DNA of 64,000 nt from Mangrovimicrobium sp033283385 (GTDB taxonomy: Bacteria; Pseudomonadota; Gammaproteobacteria; Pseudomonadales; Halieaceae): positions 806,001 to 870,000 of the forward strand of contig JAWMQQ010000001.1 in assembly GCA_033283385.1 (NCBI GenBank). The letters are read 5' to 3'. The first letter of the stretch is position 1, and every line of letters starts with the position of its first letter. The notes beneath the pieces are model-generated. The model was not told the origin of the DNA and ran no database searches. It saw only the letters and a list, made by a program, of their open reading frames with translations. Below, piece by piece: positions 36,901 through 47,783 of the stretch. The position numbers and the translations under genes are program-made.

Positions 36901-37585
36901 ACACCTGGATAACAAGTTCGACGTGCGCGGCAAGAACATCCAGACCACGCTGGGCGGCGACCTGCACCTGGTGCAGGAGACCGATGCGCCCACCCAGCTG
37001 TTCGGCGGGCTCAATGTGCTGGGCGGCGAGTTGCGCGCCTACCGGCAGCAGCTGGAGATCAAGCGCGGCACGGTGGACTTCTCCGGGCCGCCGCAGAATC
37101 CGCAGCTGGACGTCGCGGCGGAGCGCCGCATCCGCTCGGACAACGTCACCGTCGGCGCGCACCTGTTCGGGCCGCTGGAACAGCCGGAGCTGGAAATCTA
37201 CTCGGATCCGCCGATGTCACAGGGCGAGGCCATGTCCTACCTGGTCCGCGGTCGCGGCCTGGATACGGGGGCGGGCGCCGACGGCGCGGCCCTGGCGCTG
37301 GCGGTGGGTGCGGACGTGGTGAACCAGAGCGGCATCGTGCGCGAACTGAACCGCCTGCCGCTGATCAACAACGTGGCCTTCGGCTCCAGCGGGGAAGAGG
37401 ACGATACCGCGGCCACCGTGAGCGGCTATGTCGGCGACCGCATCTACCTGTCCTATGGCATCGGCCTGTACGAACCGGTCAACGAGTTCACCGCGCGGCT
37501 CTACCTGCAGAGCCGCCTGTGGCTGGAGGTGGTGAGCCGGCTGGAGAACTCGGTCGACCTCTATTACTCCTTCGACATCGATTAA
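33902..37585 (+). CDS. tamB: TamB, inner-membrane partner of TamA
   Basis: 1227 residues, TTG start overlapping the tamA stop by four bases. An N-terminal membrane helix (LAGFTLLVLLLLAVLALPF) anchors a very long repetitive beta-rich body, typical of DUF490. The conserved end section (FDVRGKNIQTTLGGDLHLVQE, FSGPPQNPQLDVAAERRI, PMSQGEAMSYLVRGR, YGIGLYEPVNEFTARLYL) is clear. It forms a bridge across the periplasm, probably moving lipid or helping barrel proteins. E. coli TamB has 1259 residues. Confidence 0.94.
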   Translation: MKHLLAGFTLLVLLLLAVLALPFTDSGSRALVRWLDGLGLFHIEYAGGSLLGELQLSRLEIVAGDVTVTLQDVDLRLDRSCLWRSSFCFKQLRAQRLDIDVAEGEAAAATGEDEDSYIEMPYPLKAEDLQLAWLKVSWPGGSWEQSGLSGRASWKGSHLRVPQAQLQTARLWVAKDPQASPGYGGFEPPRVFLPMKIDAGRLSIAQLDLDLAGWRDRLQGIEAAGKWRGTKLTVQRLAVAENRGEGLHLASLAGDASLDFSGRWPATLDLQARLPGEGLPALLADRALAFQARGDFGKLRGTLDIAGEPGASIDAQADILSPGLPFSARGTIKSAPEARLGDLAAGLPPRLAELRLTTPAQVTLEGDLTAQTLRVSAGASDFEYPNIALQGRAQLRGAELAVDELSLRDRGSDSAATFTGTAQLQADWSLAGTLRSEGFKLPSMSVLHQGRVQGQAELDLRAAGEGWRLGLSALDFRGEINGLPASLQGTLALDSELRLLPSTLGAQVNGAQLRLRAGGAGGREDLLDLEVDDFGRWVRGGRGSVALHARGNLRQGQFSIDGDANGIQLEGLRLPAMSLRGSLDDQRVQLAAQAQELVLQGRRLTDLALTLDGTLASHELRLTTAGVLAGEFALHGALGDEGWDGELAPLRMDTSAGAWELEQPVDMAWREGVLRVQPHCWNHPDFELCAKQLELGASGDLQLGLQGNVSAFNGFLPPDMRVEGALDSTLQAHWGGGAPLQLAGRAQASDVIVTRLFGLGESATLKWDMAQLQVHRETGPLVVDGDIVRDGRQVLVLRATLPADTQGEVSATARLDHLNLSALAPWATNFDDLGGTLSGELQLSGALHDPLLTGDVQLEDGRAVIEGNPTALTGLNLRLALQPDGGTLSGSGLLGGGDLRLDGRITRHPDYHLDLAIEGERQQILVPPSSEFRVSEKLQLGLGENLLKVSGEITVLDGVLRHEELPEGSVAVSRDVVQVDTSGRVIREERPFDVEADLWIHLDNKFDVRGKNIQTTLGGDLHLVQETDAPTQLFGGLNVLGGELRAYRQQLEIKRGTVDFSGPPQNPQLDVAAERRIRSDNVTVGAHLFGPLEQPELEIYSDPPMSQGEAMSYLVRGRGLDTGAGADGAALALAVGADVVNQSGIVRELNRLPLINNVAFGSSGEEDDTAATVSGYVGDRIYLSYGIGLYEPVNEFTARLYLQSRLWLEVVSRLENSVDLYYSFDID

Positions 37586-37595
37586 CCCCCCGCCT

Positions 37596-37640
37596 GTAGG
37601 AGCGCGCGATCGCGCGCAGGGCGCGCTCCTGCGGTGCGGT
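37596..37640. repeat. Palindromic repeat between tamB and the OmpA lipoprotein gene
   Basis: GTAGGAGCGCGCGATCGCGCGC then GGCGCGCTCCT. A perfect 10-bp inverted pair AGGAGCGCGC (37599-37608) and GCGCGCTCCT (37621-37630) forms a hairpin between convergent genes. It is a GC-rich variant of the GTAGGAGC repeat family and may also stop transcription, without a T-tract. Confidence 0.65.
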
Positions 37641-37666
37641 GATCGCCCGCGGAGCGGGCGTCGACG

Positions 37667-38311
37667 TCAGACGGATTTCGGCAGGATGTACAGTTCCACG
37701 CGGCGGTTTGCCGCCCGGCCCTCGGCGGTGCCGTTGTCGGCGATCGGCTGGTCGAAGCCCATGCCCTGGACCTGCATCCGGCTGCGGCTGACCTGGCGGG
37801 TGACCAGGTAATCCGCGACGCTCTGGGCACGTTGTTCCGACAGGGTCTGGTTGTACTGGCGGCTGCCGGTGTTATCGGTGTGGCCGGTAACGCGGATGGT
37901 GGTATCGGGATACTTGGCAAGTACTGCACCGACCGAGCTCAGCACGGAATAGAAGCTCGAACGCAGGTTATAGGAATCAGTCTCGAAGGTGATGTTGCCG
38001 GGCATGACCAGCCGGATGTTGTCTCCCTCGCGCACTACCCGCACCCCGGTGCCCTCCAGCTCGGCCCTCAGCTTCGCTTCCTGCGCGTCCATGTAGGCGC
38101 CGACACCGGCGCCGACGATGCCGCAGCCCAGTGCCGCCTGGGCCGCCTTCTTGCGTGAATCCATCGCGCCGATGAGGCCGCAGACCGCGGCGGCGCTGGC
38201 GCCGTAGACGGCGGTCTTGCTCGCCTGCTGCTCACCCGTATACGGGTTGGTGGTGCACGCCGTGACGGCAATGAGAGTGAAAATCGCGGTAATGACGCGG
38301 TTAAAACGCAT
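37667..38311 (-). CDS. OmpA-family lipoprotein (YiaD/Pal-like)
   Basis: 214 residues. The lipobox IAVTAC puts the lipidated cysteine at residue 19. Residues 45-70 hold a glycine-zipper-like segment (AASAAAVCGLIGAMD, GIVGAGVGAYMDAQ). The C-terminal domain is OmpA-like and binds peptidoglycan: ITFETDSYNLRSSF, IRVTGHTDNTGSRQYNQTLSEQRAQSVADYL, FDQPIADNGTAEGRAANRRVEL. It tethers the outer membrane to the cell wall. Convergent with tamB. Length and domain order fit the YiaD group. Confidence 0.9.
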   Translation of the reverse strand: MRFNRVITAIFTLIAVTACTTNPYTGEQQASKTAVYGASAAAVCGLIGAMDSRKKAAQAALGCGIVGAGVGAYMDAQEAKLRAELEGTGVRVVREGDNIRLVMPGNITFETDSYNLRSSFYSVLSSVGAVLAKYPDTTIRVTGHTDNTGSRQYNQTLSEQRAQSVADYLVTRQVSRSRMQVQGMGFDQPIADNGTAEGRAANRRVELYILPKSV

Positions 38312-38402
38312 GAGAATGTCTCCTTGTTGTCCCGCGGCTTGGACCGCGGGACAGTTAAGCCGTTGCGTAAATCTGTGTTAAGCAGTTGCCGGCTGGCGCG
38401 GG

Positions 38403-39581
38403 TCAGGCAGCCAGCAGTGCCTGGGCGGCGGGCAGCGCGCTGCCCCGGTTGATCTCCGCTCCCTGCCGGGCGAGCACAGCCTCCAGCGCGGTCAGGCAGG
38501 TGGCGACGTTGTGCTCGCTGCTGGCCGACCCCATCAGGCCGATGCGCCAGGTCTTGCCCGCCAGTGCACCCAGGCCGGCGCCGATCTCCAGGTTGAAGTC
38601 ATTGAGCAGCGCGCTGCGCACCGCGGCGTCGTCGACACCGGCGGGGATGTTCACTGCGTTCAGCTGCGGCAGGCGGTATTCCGGCGCGACGGCCATGCCC
38701 AGGCCCATCGCCTCGAGTCCCGCCACCAGCGCGCGGTGATTGCGCAGGTGCCGGGCAAAGGCGTTTTCCAGGCCCTCTTCCTCGAGCATGACCAGTGACT
38801 CGTGCAGGGCGTACAGGTTGTTTACCGGCGCGGTGTGGTGGTAGGCGCGCTTGCTGCTGCCGCCCCAGTAACCCATGACCAGCTGCATATCGAGGAACCA
38901 GCTCTGTACCTTGTGGGTGCGGCCCTGTATGCATTCAATTGCGCGCGGGCTGAAGGTGACGGGGGAGATCCCCGGCACGCAGGACAAGCATTTCTGCGTG
39001 CCCGAGTACACCGCGTCGGCGCCCCAGGCATCGACCGCGACCTCGATGCCGCCCAGGGATGTCACTGTATCCACGATGGACAGCACACCGTGTTCCTGTG
39101 CCAGCGCACACAGCGCAGCCGCATCGGAGCGCGCGCCGGTGGAGGTCTCCGCGTGCACGAAAGCCAGCACTTTGGCTTCCGGGTGCGCGGCGAGCGTCGC
39201 GGCGGTCTTTTCCACGCTCACCGGCTCGCCCCAGTTGTCCTCCACCATCACGGCGATACCGCCGCAGCGCTCGACGTTCTCCTTCATTCGCCCGCCGAAT
39301 ACGCCGTTCTGGCAGACCACCACGGTATCGCCGGGAGAGACCAGGTTGACGAAGCAGGCCTCCATGCCGGCGGAGCCGGGGGCAGAGACGGGGAGGGTGA
39401 GTTCGTTCTTTGTCTGGAACGCGAACTGCAACAGGCGCTTGATCTCGTCCATCAGCTCGATGAACAGCGGGTCGAGGTGGCCGATGGTGGGGCGCGCCAG
39501 CGCCGCCAGCACACGCGGGGAGATGTCCGAGGGGCCGGGGCCCATCAGGGTGCGTTGCGGCGGGTAAAAGCTCTTGGTCAT
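38403..39581 (-). CDS. Class V aminotransferase (alanine/serine-glyoxylate type)
   Basis: 392 residues from ATG 39581; a TTG seven codons upstream is less likely. The PLP lysine is Lys197 in SGTQKCLS, with SIVDTVTSLGG before it and the N-terminal PGPSDISPRVLAALARPTIGHLDP signature. The sequence fits alanine-glyoxylate or serine-glyoxylate transaminases, which remove glyoxylate or feed serine to hydroxypyruvate. The exact amino donor cannot be read. Its neighbour ppdK on the same strand might link it to pyruvate/PEP metabolism, but a 247-base repeat-filled gap separates them. Confidence 0.87.
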   Translation of the reverse strand: MTKSFYPPQRTLMGPGPSDISPRVLAALARPTIGHLDPLFIELMDEIKRLLQFAFQTKNELTLPVSAPGSAGMEACFVNLVSPGDTVVVCQNGVFGGRMKENVERCGGIAVMVEDNWGEPVSVEKTAATLAAHPEAKVLAFVHAETSTGARSDAAALCALAQEHGVLSIVDTVTSLGGIEVAVDAWGADAVYSGTQKCLSCVPGISPVTFSPRAIECIQGRTHKVQSWFLDMQLVMGYWGGSSKRAYHHTAPVNNLYALHESLVMLEEEGLENAFARHLRNHRALVAGLEAMGLGMAVAPEYRLPQLNAVNIPAGVDDAAVRSALLNDFNLEIGAGLGALAGKTWRIGLMGSASSEHNVATCLTALEAVLARQGAEINRGSALPAAQALLAA

Positions 39582-39642
39582 GGTCGGGACGCTCGCAGGC
39601 AATTGTCGAAGGCGCAGACGTTACCAGTTTTCTCCGGGGAAC

Positions 39643-39824
39643 TGTAGGAGCCCGCTATGCGGGCGATCCAATCCTGAACATTTCCCGGATTTATAATGAC
39701 CGTTGTAGGAGCCTGCTACGCAGGCGATCGCCTCGATCCGGGCTCGGGGGTAGCAGGCTCCTGCGACAGCATCGCCCGGGTAGCGGGCCCTGCGGCGGGA
39801 TCGCCTGCGTAGCAGGCTCCTACA
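39643..39824. repeat. Cluster of palindromic repeats upstream of the aminotransferase
   Basis: At least four arms of the GTAGGAGC-type repeat: TGTAGGAGCCCGCTATGCGG (39643), GTAGGAGCCTGCTACGCAGG (39704), TAGCAGGCTCCTGCG (39751), and GCCTGCGTAGCAGGCTCCTA (39803). Arms are direct and inverted, so RNA from here could fold into large hairpins. The last arm lies 5 bases from the ppdK 3' end. Confidence 0.8.
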
Positions 39825-39828
39825 GGTA

Positions 39829-42435
<2,607 letters not shown>

Positions 42436-42584
42436 GCCGGTGCCCTGTGCTGGAGATTGGTGTGGGTGGTGCGAGGGGTGGAGTATACGTCAGATTGCCG
42501 GGCGCCCGAAGGCCGCGCGAAGATGGGTAAAATTTTGTGTCCGAGGCGCCGGCGGGACGATCCTGGGTTAAACTGGAAGCCGCT

Positions 42585-43280
42585 ATGTATGCTCTCTCCT
42601 GGAACCGATTTCGCAGCGCCCTGCTGGGGGGATGCCTCGTGCTTGCCGCCTGTGGCAGCAGCCCGCCGCAGCCGGCGCGGGTGAGTGTGGCGCCGGTGGA
42701 CTTCTCCGGTTCCTGGGAACTGGACTTCAGCCAGAGCGATACCGTCAACGACGCCTACGACCACATCATGCGCGATCTGCAGCGGCAGATTCGCAAGCAG
42801 CAGGAGGCCAGCCAGGGCGGCGTGGCGGTCGGCGGTATGGCCTACGGCACGGCGGCGGGGATTTATGCGCTGGCGCGCATGGCGGAGATCGTCACTGAGC
42901 CGCAACTGCTGGATATCAAGCAGACTGAGCGCGAGGTCACCGTCAAGCGCGAGGGCAGCTTCGCCCTGGAGTGCGATTTTGGCCCGGGCTCCACCGGTGT
43001 GGTGGAATCGCCCTTCGGCCGCGAGGCCTGCGGCTGGCTGCACGACCAGCTGGTGTACCAGCTGGTGCTGCCGGACGGGCTGCGCATCAGTCACCGCCTG
43101 ACGGTTTCCCCTGACGGCCAGCGCCTTCAGGTGGTGACCCAGTTGAGCACCCGATCGGTGTCCCAGCCGCTCGTGGTGGCCCAGGTATTCAACCGTTATG
43201 ACCCCAACCGCACCGGCATCCATTGCACCCAGACCCTGAGCAAGGGCCGCGTCTGTACAACGGAGAAACCCGGCCAATGA
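42585..43280 (+). CDS. Predicted lipoprotein of unknown function
   Basis: 231 residues from ATG 42585 (TGGAAG upstream; a longer start lacks it). The lipobox VLAAC puts the lipid cysteine at residue 23. The mature part begins with FSGSWELDFSQSDTVNDAYD, seen in lipocalin-like or DUF-type secreted proteins; a hydrophobic GGMAYGTAAGIYALARMAEI section lies mid-protein. Its stop overlaps the following start by four bases, so the genes are coupled. No enzymatic motif seen. Confidence 0.7.
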   Translation: MYALSWNRFRSALLGGCLVLAACGSSPPQPARVSVAPVDFSGSWELDFSQSDTVNDAYDHIMRDLQRQIRKQQEASQGGVAVGGMAYGTAAGIYALARMAEIVTEPQLLDIKQTEREVTVKREGSFALECDFGPGSTGVVESPFGREACGWLHDQLVYQLVLPDGLRISHRLTVSPDGQRLQVVTQLSTRSVSQPLVVAQVFNRYDPNRTGIHCTQTLSKGRVCTTEKPGQ

Positions 43281-44377
43281 GCAGGCTGTCCCGGTTGTTG
43301 CTGTGCTGTCTCGCCATCGCCTGCCTGTTGCAGAGCGCTGCGCTGCGCGCGGAGCAGGCTTACCTGGACGTGGGAATCGTGGTGTTCGATCCGGGCGTCC
43401 CCGAGCAGGACACTGCCGGCGCCGACAAGATCTTCCCCAATATCCGCCGCGCCGAGGCGGTGTACCTGCCCGTGGAACTGCGCCGCGTAATGGAAAACAG
43501 CGGCGACTGGGGCGCGGTGCGGGTGATGCCCAGCGCCAGCGACCTGGTGGACCTCACCGTTGCGGCGCGCATACTGGAATCCAACGGGCAGCGGCTGTCG
43601 CTGCAGGTGACCGCCCGCGACGCCACCGGCCAGGCCTGGCTGGACCAGGCCTATACCGCTGCCGCCGCCGAGGCGGACTACCCGGTGACCGGCGACGGCG
43701 ATCCCTTCCGCAGCCTGTACACACACCTGGCCGACGATCTGCGGACCCACCTGCAGGCGCTGTCGCCGAAGGACCTGGAACGCATCCGCCTGGTGGCGCG
43801 CATGCGTTACGCCGCGGGGCTCTCCCCGGAGGCATTCGCCGGCTACCTGGGCGGCGGGGGGGATGCGCCCTACACGCTGTTGCGCTACCCGGCGCCGGAC
43901 GACCCGATGTTCGAGCGCGTGGAGCGCATCCGCAAGCAGGAGTACCTGTTCATCGACAACGTGGACGAGCAGTACGGTCGCCTGCACGACAACATGGCGC
44001 AGACCTACAACCTCTGGCGCCAGTACCGCTACGAGCAGGCCGCCTACCAGGCCGGCTACGAGCAGCGGGCGGAGTCGCGTGAGGACAACGACCGGCACGG
44101 CAGCTTCGCCGCAATGCTGCGCGACTACAGCACGTATCGCTCCTACCGCATGCAGCAGCAGGACGTCAGCGAACTCGCCGGCGGCTTCAACAACGAAATC
44201 GGACCCACCGTAGTGGAGACCCGCGGCAAGGTGTTCCGCCTCAGTGGCAGCCTGGATTCACGCTACCGGGAGTGGCGCGGCATCCTGCGGCAGATTTTCG
44301 CCCTGGAATCCGGCCTGCCGGCGGCGCCCGCGGCGCCCCCGGCGGGCGCGGACCATTCCGCCGCGCAGTCGGAATAG
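43277..44377 (+). CDS. Exported protein of unknown function
   Basis: 366 residues, coupled to the lipoprotein gene by ATGA. The signal peptide is clear (SRLLLCCLAIACLLQSAALRA). The mature protein has a conserved-looking early section (AYLDVGIVVFDPGVPEQDTA; IFPNIRRAEAVYLPVELRRVMENSGDWGAVRV) and a long helical, Arg/Glu/Gln-rich second half. No known domain recognised. Because the partner is a lipoprotein, an envelope function is likely. Confidence 0.7.
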   Translation: MSRLSRLLLCCLAIACLLQSAALRAEQAYLDVGIVVFDPGVPEQDTAGADKIFPNIRRAEAVYLPVELRRVMENSGDWGAVRVMPSASDLVDLTVAARILESNGQRLSLQVTARDATGQAWLDQAYTAAAAEADYPVTGDGDPFRSLYTHLADDLRTHLQALSPKDLERIRLVARMRYAAGLSPEAFAGYLGGGGDAPYTLLRYPAPDDPMFERVERIRKQEYLFIDNVDEQYGRLHDNMAQTYNLWRQYRYEQAAYQAGYEQRAESREDNDRHGSFAAMLRDYSTYRSYRMQQQDVSELAGGFNNEIGPTVVETRGKVFRLSGSLDSRYREWRGILRQIFALESGLPAAPAAPPAGADHSAAQSE

Positions 44378-44391
44378 GCTATTCTTGACCC

Positions 44392-45159
44392 ATGGCCAAA
44401 GACGACCAATCCAGCGATACCCTGCTCGAGTCCTTCCGGAGACTGACCGGCCAGGTGGCGGGCGGCACACTCGAGCTGGCGCGCAGTACGGCCATGCTCA
44501 CCGCCATGTTCGGCGAGACCTGGCTGCGCTCGACGGTACTCAACCAGCTCGAACCGGAGCGCAAGGAGGCGATGCGCGAGGCGGGCAGCCTGCTGCGCGA
44601 CGCCCGCGAGACCGCCGGCCTGTCGATCCGTGAACTCTCCGAGTCGCTGGGGCTTTCCGATAACAGCGTGCTGGAGGACGTGGAGGGCGGCAGGAGCATC
44701 ATGCCGCTGGAACTGGTGCTGCGCAGTGCCTCTTTGCTGGCGCGCCACGACCCGATTCCCTTCCTGATCAAGTTCATGCGCACCTACAACCCCGCCCTGG
44801 AGAAGACCCTGGAGCAGCTGGGTGTGATGGCGCTGCCCCGGCAGTACGAGCGCGAGCGGCGTTTCGTCAATCTCTACCGGCAGCACGACGTATTGCGCAG
44901 TTTCAGCGACGCGGAGTACGAGCGCTTCATCCACTACATGGGCAGTTCCAGCAACCTGATCGTGGAACTGATGCAGCGCGAGAAAGCCGTTGCCGCCGCC
45001 CGGCAGGCCCCGGAACCCGACGAGACGCCAGCGAAGGGCGGCAAGCGCAAGCCGCGCACGGCAGGCAAGGCCGCGGCCTCCACGACGCGGCCCCGCAAGA
45101 CAACAAGCACAAGCACGCGCCCCAAGCGCTCTCCTTCCAGTACACGTAAAAAAGCCTGA
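44392..45159 (+). CDS. Helix-turn-helix protein with histone-like basic tail
   Basis: 255 residues. The middle (about 75-115; SLLRDARETAGLSIRELSESLGLSDNSVLEDVEGGRS) is a Cro/C1-type helix-turn-helix. The C-terminal 45 residues are Lys/Arg/Thr/Ser-rich (KRKPRTAGKAAASTTRPRK), like AlgP or H1-type tails, and probably bind nucleic acid non-specifically. It starts 14 bases after the exported-protein gene, and its TGA shares a base with the rlmKL start, so all four genes are one transcription unit. Regulatory target unknown. Confidence 0.8.
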   Translation: MAKDDQSSDTLLESFRRLTGQVAGGTLELARSTAMLTAMFGETWLRSTVLNQLEPERKEAMREAGSLLRDARETAGLSIRELSESLGLSDNSVLEDVEGGRSIMPLELVLRSASLLARHDPIPFLIKFMRTYNPALEKTLEQLGVMALPRQYERERRFVNLYRQHDVLRSFSDAEYERFIHYMGSSSNLIVELMQREKAVAAARQAPEPDETPAKGGKRKPRTAGKAAASTTRPRKTTSTSTRPKRSPSSTRKKA

Positions 45160-47348
45160 TGACCGAATCTGCCTCGGCGGCCACCCAGTGGTTCGCCGCC
45201 TGTCCCCGGGGGATGGAAAACCTGCTGGCCGCGGAACTGTCTGCGCTGGGCGCCGTGACCACCCGCGAAACCGTCGCCGGGGTGCATTTTTCCGGCCCGC
45301 GCGCGCTGGGCTACCGCGCCTGCCTGTGGTCGCGCCTGGCCAACCGCATCCTGCTGCCGCTGGCCAGTGTTGCCGCAGATGACGCGGATGTGCTGTACCG
45401 CGGCCTGCTGGAGATCGACTGGTCCGCGCACTTTGATGCCTCCCAGACCTTTGCCGTGGATTTTTCCGGCCGCAGCGACAGCATCCGCAACACCCAGTTT
45501 GGCGCCCAGCGCAGCAAGGACGCGGTGGTCGACTGGTTCGCCCGCAGCGGCGGCCGGCGGCCCTCGGTGGACCGGCGCCGGCCGGATGTGCTGCTCAATG
45601 TGCACCTGGGCAGGAACGGCGCGGCGGTGGCCCTGGACTACTCCGGTGGCTCCCTGCACCAGCGCGGCTATCGCGCCCGCGCCGGTGCCGCGCCGCTGAA
45701 GGAAAACCTCGCGGCGGCGGTGTTGCTGCGCGCCGGCTGGCCGGAGATGGCCGCGGCCGGCGGCGCGCTGATCGACCCGATGTGCGGCTCGGCCACGCTG
45801 TTGCTGGAGGGCGCGATGATGGTCGCCGACATCGCCCCGGCGCTGGGCCGCAAGCGCTTCGGCTTCGAGGGCCTGAAGGATCACAACGCCGACCAGTGGC
45901 GGGCGATACTCGCCGACGCCCGCGGCCGCGCCCAGCGGGGCCTGGCCGGCGAACTGCCGGAAATGCGCGGCTACGACGCCGATATCAAGGTGATCCGCCG
46001 CGCCGAGGAGAATATTGCCAGCGCCGGGCTGGAAAAGTTCGTGCGGGTCAGCTGCAAGCCGCTGGGCAGCCTGAAAAAGCCGACCCACAGACCGCTGGAC
46101 AAGGGCCTGCTGGTCTGCAACCCGCCCTATGGCGAGCGGCTGGGTGAAAAGTCCAGCCTGCAGTATCTCTACCGCGAACTGGGCGAGGTGATGGTGCGCG
46201 AGTTCCCCGAGTGGGAGGCGGCGATCCTGACTTCGGACCTGGAACTCGGCCGCGCCACCGGCCTGCGCAGCCACAAGCAGTACAGCTTCTTCAACGGCCC
46301 GATCGAGACCAGCCTGCTGCTGTTCCAGCTGGCTGGAAACGAGTTGCGCCAGCCAGCGCCGGCCACAGCACCGGAAGCGCCTGCGCCACAGTCCGGCGAA
46401 CTCAGCGAGGGGGCGGCCATGTTCGCCAATCGCATCCGCAAGAACCGCAAGCGCCTGCGGCCCTGGCTCAAGCGCGCGCAGGTCGAGTGCTATCGCCTGT
46501 ACGATGCCGACATGCCGGAGTACGCGGTGGCGGTGGACGTCTACGGCGAGTCGGTGCATGTCGCCGAGTACAAGCCGCCGGCGGGGGTGGACCCGCAGGC
46601 CGCGGAGCGCCGCCTGCAGGACGTGCAGGCGGCGCTGCCCGAGGCGCTGGGCATTCCCGCCTCGCGTATCGTCTACAAGCAGCGCCAGCGCCAGCGCGGC
46701 AGCGCCCAGTATGAAAAGCGCGACAGCCGCGGCGAGTTCCTGAGCGTGCGCGAGGGGGCGGCCAGGCTGCTGGTGAACCTCACCGATTACATCGACACCG
46801 GCCTGTTCCTGGACCACCGGCCGCTGCGACTGCGCATTGCAAGCGAGGCAGCGGGAAAGGACTTCCTCAACCTGTTCTGCTACACCGGCACGGCGACGGT
46901 ACACGCGGCGCTGGGTGGCGCCCGCTCCACCACCAGCGTGGACCTCTCGAACACCTACCTCGACTGGCTGCGCAAGAACCTCGCCCACAACGGCCTGGGG
47001 GAGGGCAGGAACCGGCTGCAGCGGGCCAACTGCCTCGAGTGGCTGAAGGACGAAGCGAATACCGGCGAGTTCGACCTGATCCTGCTGGACCCGCCGTCCT
47101 TCTCCAACTCCAAGTCTATGCAGGACAGCTTTGACGTGCAGCGCGACCACGTCGACCTGGTGCGTGCTGCCATGGGGAGGCTGCGCAGGGGCGGGGTGAT
47201 GTACTTCTCGAACAACCGGCGCGGATTCAAGCTCGACCCAAGTCTGTGCACGGATTTCGAGTGCGATGACATCACCGACGAGACGCTCGACGAGGATTTT
47301 GCGCGCAATCGCCGCATTCACTGCTGCTTCCGGCTGCGCCTGCGCTGA
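45159..47348 (+). CDS. rlmL: Bifunctional 23S rRNA methyltransferase RlmKL
   Basis: 729 residues with both halves of the fused enzyme. The N-terminal part has a THUMP-like domain and an RlmL catalytic motif NPPYGERL near residue 320, which makes m2G2445. The C-terminal part has the RlmK motif LDPPSFSNS near residue 643, which makes m7G2069. Length is close to E. coli RlmL (702). Its start overlaps the preceding stop by one base (TGATG). It modifies 23S rRNA near the peptidyl transferase region. Confidence 0.95.
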   Translation: MTESASAATQWFAACPRGMENLLAAELSALGAVTTRETVAGVHFSGPRALGYRACLWSRLANRILLPLASVAADDADVLYRGLLEIDWSAHFDASQTFAVDFSGRSDSIRNTQFGAQRSKDAVVDWFARSGGRRPSVDRRRPDVLLNVHLGRNGAAVALDYSGGSLHQRGYRARAGAAPLKENLAAAVLLRAGWPEMAAAGGALIDPMCGSATLLLEGAMMVADIAPALGRKRFGFEGLKDHNADQWRAILADARGRAQRGLAGELPEMRGYDADIKVIRRAEENIASAGLEKFVRVSCKPLGSLKKPTHRPLDKGLLVCNPPYGERLGEKSSLQYLYRELGEVMVREFPEWEAAILTSDLELGRATGLRSHKQYSFFNGPIETSLLLFQLAGNELRQPAPATAPEAPAPQSGELSEGAAMFANRIRKNRKRLRPWLKRAQVECYRLYDADMPEYAVAVDVYGESVHVAEYKPPAGVDPQAAERRLQDVQAALPEALGIPASRIVYKQRQRQRGSAQYEKRDSRGEFLSVREGAARLLVNLTDYIDTGLFLDHRPLRLRIASEAAGKDFLNLFCYTGTATVHAALGGARSTTSVDLSNTYLDWLRKNLAHNGLGEGRNRLQRANCLEWLKDEANTGEFDLILLDPPSFSNSKSMQDSFDVQRDHVDLVRAAMGRLRRGGVMYFSNNRRGFKLDPSLCTDFECDDITDETLDEDFARNRRIHCCFRLRLR

Positions 47349-47783
47349 GGGCCCGCCCGCGCCGGCCCGGCGCAGGCGCGGTGCGCGAACCCGGATGGCA
47401 AATTTATGAAACTAATGAGACGGCGCGGCTTCCGACGTTAGGAAACACTATTGCCACATCCCGGGAATTCTATCCACACCAGCACACGGGGGGTGGCTGG
47501 CAGACAGATTGCTTAAGTACCTCCCGGTTCGTTTATTACAGTTTTTATAAGTGATTGATTTTAATTTTAAAAACGTGTAACCACACGAAATGGGCTGAAT
47601 TGGTGCACTCGCGTGTGCGCGTCCTGGGGGAAGCCTGTGGGCAACTTTTTCCCCACACTTATCCACAGACTTGCCTGTGGATAACTTTCTGATGTGATCC
47701 TGTGACGCGTCCCGGGCGCCCGCCCGTGACAGCCGGCAGGTGCTGTGTTCCAATCCGGGACTGAGCCCATTTTGCCCTCGCCG
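47349..47783. other. 435-base intergenic region with DnaA boxes and an AT-rich element (origin-like)
   Basis: This is the longest gene-free stretch. It contains two perfect DnaA boxes in opposite orientation, TTATCCACA (47659-47667) and TGTGGATAA (47676-47684), separated by 8 bases, one single-mismatch box CTATCCACA (47470-47478), and a weaker TGTGGGCAA at 47636-47644. Between them (about 47530-47575) is an AT-rich block of 40-odd bases (TTTATTACAGTTTTTATAAG and TTTTAATTTTAAAAA) unusual in this GC-rich window. Known origins combine these elements. dnaA, dnaN, gyrB and mnmG are not within the window, so it is either an unusual origin location or another DnaA-binding site. Confidence 0.55.
47659..47684. 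promoter_or_regulatory. Pair of inverted perfect DnaA boxes
   Basis: TTATCCACA at 47659 and TGTGGATAA at 47676, 8 bases apart. Both are identical to the E. coli consensus. They lie about 100 bases before the flavodoxin-like gene. Confidence 0.8.

Noticed and set aside
39643..39824. Possible CRISPR array from repeated GTAGGAGC arms
   Set aside because: Arms are inverted as well as direct, spacing is irregular and no cas gene is present; they fit REP-like palindromes.
47407..47442. Possible rmf remnant or short leader peptide after rlmKL
   Set aside because: The open frame is about 11 codons and shows no RMF similarity apart from basic residues.
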